DNA from: an uncultured SAR86 cluster bacterium
GTDB lineage: Bacteria; Pseudomonadota; Gammaproteobacteria; Magnimaribacterales; D2472
Reading direction: 5' to 3'
Assembly (NCBI GenBank): GCA_902623535.1
Contig: CACNUA010000003.1
Coordinates: 52,518-116,517, forward strand
Length of the DNA stretch: 64,000 nt
Shown piece after piece: positions 61,168 to 64,000 of this stretch (the first letter of the stretch is position 1; the number at the start of each line of letters is the position of its first letter). A program made the position numbers and the translations under genes. Below the pieces are notes generated by a model. That model was not told where the DNA came from, did not search any database, and was given only the letters and a program-made list of their open reading frames with translations.

Positions 61168-62151
61168 ATGTTGGATAGTTTTTTAAACGTAGTCAATCAG
61201 GTCTGGAACGATGGTCTGTATGGCATTGGAATAACAGAACTTATTGTATCTATCGTTATTCTTTTTAGTGGATTTATTGTGCGAGGTGTATTCATAGCAC
61301 GTGTCTTTAAATGGCTTGAAAAGCTTTCTGACCAGACAGAATCTGAAGCCGACGATGCTCTTTTAGAAACGCTGAAAAAACCTTTGGGCTATCTTCCTAT
61401 CACAATTGCTTTGTATGTGATTACTTTGTATCTACCTTTAAGTGGCACTCCTGAATTAGTCGCACAAAACATAGTGAAGGCCGCCATTGCTTTTACAATT
61501 TTTAGCACCTTATCCAACTCTGTCCAGCCTATTTTTGGCATGTTTTCAGCAACTAGTCTCTTAACAGCGTCCATGACTATGTGGCTAGAAAGAGCAGCTA
61601 GGGTATTGATTTGGGTTATAGGTATTGGGGTAATACTTGATATCTTTGGCATTCAAATCGGGCCACTTGTAGCTGGTTTAGGTTTATTTTCAGTTGCTGT
61701 AGCTTTAGGAGCTCAAGATTTATTTAAAAATTTAATTGCGGGAATTCTTATTATAGGTGAAAACCGATTCCAACCCGGCGATAGAATTGAAATCGAAGGT
61801 GAACTTCACGGCGTTGTTGAGAACATTGGCTTCAGATCTACACTGGTAAGACTTTTTAGTACCGCACCTATGTTGGTCCCAAATAAAGATCTAGCTGATT
61901 TTAAAGTTATTAATCATGGTGCCATGCAATATCGAAGAATTAGCTGGACCATTAATTTGATTTATTCAACTACTCAAGATCAACTTGCTAAAATTTGCGA
62001 GGAGATTGAAACCTTTATTAAAGGCTCAGATCAGTTTGCTGAAAATCCTCGACAGGACTCCTTTGTGAAAACTGATGAATTTGGAGCTAGTTCAATTGAT
62101 ATACGAATACTCTGTTATACCGAGCCTCTAGACCTTACTGACAGCACCTGA
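61168..62151 (+). CDS. MscS-family mechanosensitive channel, apparently C-terminally truncated
   Basis: VAGLGLFSVAVALGAQDLFKNLIAGILIIGENRFQPGDRIEIEGELHGVVENIGFRSTLVRLFSTAPMLVPNKDLADFKVIN; ends soon after SSIDIRILCYTE. Confidence 0.85.
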   Translation: MLDSFLNVVNQVWNDGLYGIGITELIVSIVILFSGFIVRGVFIARVFKWLEKLSDQTESEADDALLETLKKPLGYLPITIALYVITLYLPLSGTPELVAQNIVKAAIAFTIFSTLSNSVQPIFGMFSATSLLTASMTMWLERAARVLIWVIGIGVILDIFGIQIGPLVAGLGLFSVAVALGAQDLFKNLIAGILIIGENRFQPGDRIEIEGELHGVVENIGFRSTLVRLFSTAPMLVPNKDLADFKVINHGAMQYRRISWTINLIYSTTQDQLAKICEEIETFIKGSDQFAENPRQDSFVKTDEFGASSIDIRILCYTEPLDLTDST

Positions 62152-62913
62152 TTCATTAACAATGCCCAACACTTCAGTTTCTGAGCCTGCTATTTTTTTT
62201 ATCTCAGATAATCTTTTACCGATAGCTTTACTGTCTTTTTTTACTCTTACTTCAAACAAATAGTTTTTTAGATCAATCAACTTAATTTCATCTCCAGCTT
62301 CTTGCCTGACTTTGACCAAGCGATAACCAAGTAAAGCAATGAAGATCACACCTAACAGACTCACAGCAACTCCCACAAATGAAAAATCAAAGAAATTAAA
62401 GCTGGTCCCTGTATAGGTTTCTCTGTATTGAGAAATAATAATATTGGGCGGTGTTCCAATCATGGTATTCATTCCTCCCAAAATACTTGCAAAAGCAAGC
62501 GGCATTAAGAATTTTGGTGGATTCCAATTGTTTTGTTGGCATACTGCAATAGTTACTGGCAACAAAATTGCCATAGCTCCGATGTTATTCATAAAAGATG
62601 ACAATGCGGCAGCAGTAACTAGAATAACTAACAAAAACTGGTTCTCGCTCAAAGGTATTTTGGAAAGTTGTCCACCAATTAGTCCAACAAATCCAGATTC
62701 TTGTAGGCCTCTACTGATTAGAAGCACCAGAGCCACGATAATAACTGCAGGATGCCCAAATCCTGAAAAAGCACTATTGATTGGAATGACTTCAAAGAGA
62801 ACAAGTGCAGCTAGCGCAACTAAAGTTACGGCGTCATAACGCCAGCGACCCCATATCAATAGACCGACCAAAACACATATAGTTACAACTAATACATTTT
62901 GGTCACTCAACAT
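62128..62913 (-). pseudogene. SLC13/DASS-family transporter with TrkA_C start; only the N-terminal half is present
   Basis: FGHPAVIIVALVLLISRGLQESG; SSFMNNIGAMAILLPVTIAV; GGMNTMIGTPPNIIIS; stops inside a TrkA_C-like segment. Confidence 0.7.
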
Positions 62914-62922
62914 AAGAGGGAC

Positions 62923-63237
62923 TTATGAGATTTTTAACTTTGGCGCATTAGTCATTACGCTTTTAATGCCTTTATTCAAAGATGACCTATCAGCATAGCT
63001 TTGTGATGTTGCAACTACTTTATTGTTTCCAGCTACTAGATTAAAACTCCATTTACCACCGCGAGTTTCCTTAGTTTTAAAGTTATCTTTTGAAGCAGCA
63101 TGTTTGGCAACTGATTTAATGCCTTTCAAGCATGTTGCACGGGATGCATAAGCTTGAGATGCAATAATATTTTCTCCATTCTTAGCTTTCAGTCTAAAAC
63201 GATGTTTACCACCTCTATCTTTATAAATTTCGAACAT
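62923..63237 (-). CDS. DUF1508 (YegP-like) tandem-domain protein
   Basis: Two copies: FEIYKDRGGKHRFRLKAKNGENIIASQAYASRATCLKGIKSV and ETRGGKWSFNLVAGNNKVVATSQSYADRSSLNKGIKSV. Confidence 0.92.
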   Translation of the reverse strand: MFEIYKDRGGKHRFRLKAKNGENIIASQAYASRATCLKGIKSVAKHAASKDNFKTKETRGGKWSFNLVAGNNKVVATSQSYADRSSLNKGIKSVMTNAPKLKIS

Positions 63238-63335
63238 TTTTCCTCCTTATCTGCAGAGTTCAAATACTACCAAACTTACTCAGTAAAAACACATTTTTTT
63301 TTATGCGCTCGAGCGCTCTAGGCTATAATCCGCTT

Positions 63336-64000
63336 ATGGAAAATCTCAAAAGTTTCTTCAAAGGAACCTTTTCTAAAATTATTGGCATCCTCATAATTCT
63401 TTCTATTGCTGATCAAGTTCTGACTTCAATGGAACTCACTCGTACCGTGGAGAGAATTTTTGATGTTTTTTATTTTCTTACCATAACCTTATTTAGTCTT
63501 GAGTTTTTAATTCGTGTCATTGTTATTAAGAAGTTTGATTTTCTATTGGCTGTTGATGCCATTGTTCTGATCAATGCACTTTTTGTTGGGTTAGTTGATT
63601 TAAGAATGTTGAGGTTATTTCGATTGTTTCAAATCTTTAGGGCTTCAAAATTTTTAGTACCTACCAATACTTTAATAAAGACAATTGTTATGCAGCGTAA
63701 TGCATTACTTGGCTCACAAATGATGGTGATATCCATACTGTTAGTTGTTTCGACACTCATTTATTTTCTTGAATCAGAGGCACAACCAGAAATATTTGGT
63801 AGCATTCCCGCAGCCATGTGGTGGGGGATAGCAACGCTTACCACGGTGGGCTATGGTGATGTAGTACCAAGCACAGAGGTGGGTAAAATACTTGCAAGCA
63901 TTACTATGTTCATCGGTATTGGGATGTTTGCATTGCCAGCAGCCATTTTAGCATCGGCATACTATGAAGAGATTCAAAAACGGAATTTCTTAATTACTTT
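63336..64000 (+). CDS. Voltage-gated potassium channel (Kv-like), partial at window end
   Basis: Translation from ATG 63336: MENLKSFFKGTFSKIIGILIIL...; S4 LRMLRLFRLFQIFRASK; filter ATLTTVGYGDVVPSTEVGK; no stop before 64000. Confidence 0.9.
   Translation, partial: MENLKSFFKGTFSKIIGILIILSIADQVLTSMELTRTVERIFDVFYFLTITLFSLEFLIRVIVIKKFDFLLAVDAIVLINALFVGLVDLRMLRLFRLFQIFRASKFLVPTNTLIKTIVMQRNALLGSQMMVISILLVVSTLIYFLESEAQPEIFGSIPAAMWWGIATLTTVGYGDVVPSTEVGKILASITMFIGIGMFALPAAILASAYYEEIQKRNFLIT

Overview
Low-GC marine gammaproteobacterial chromosome segment. Proteorhodopsin, a TonB-dependent receptor and compact gene packing suggest a SAR86-like lineage (inference). Most of the window is housekeeping: fabI, ppiD, hupB-lon-clpX-clpP-tig, folD/fabY, maf/folE/gpsA/htpG, xseA, sppA, hda/pgsA/purM/purN, dcd/recR/dnaX/recX, hsp20, a dsbD-like gene, and six tRNAs. 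I saw no CRISPR array, IS element, prophage or rRNA. The strongest accessory locus is 49.6-62.2 kb: a 2136-aa secreted FecR/cadherin-repeat protein with a TbpB-like C-terminal barrel motif, a TPR+beta-barrel Slam/DUF560-like outer-membrane protein, a divergent TetR regulator, a CHASE2 class III adenylyl cyclase, an outer-membrane protein and an MscS channel. Two matching TGAC-N5-GTCA operators tie the regulator to the secretion half, so the locus looks like a candidate type XI-like secretion/signalling system. Other notable signals: a ROSE-like RNA thermometer before hsp20; an A10 slippery run in dnaX with stops close behind in both shifted frames; a perfect 22-bp palindrome in the leader of a blue-type proteorhodopsin; a 14-bp inverted-repeat operator on a membrane-protein/XRE pair; a Nav-like channel with a TYDDWAA filter; and a convergent junction where mscS and an SLC13 transporter both appear truncated.
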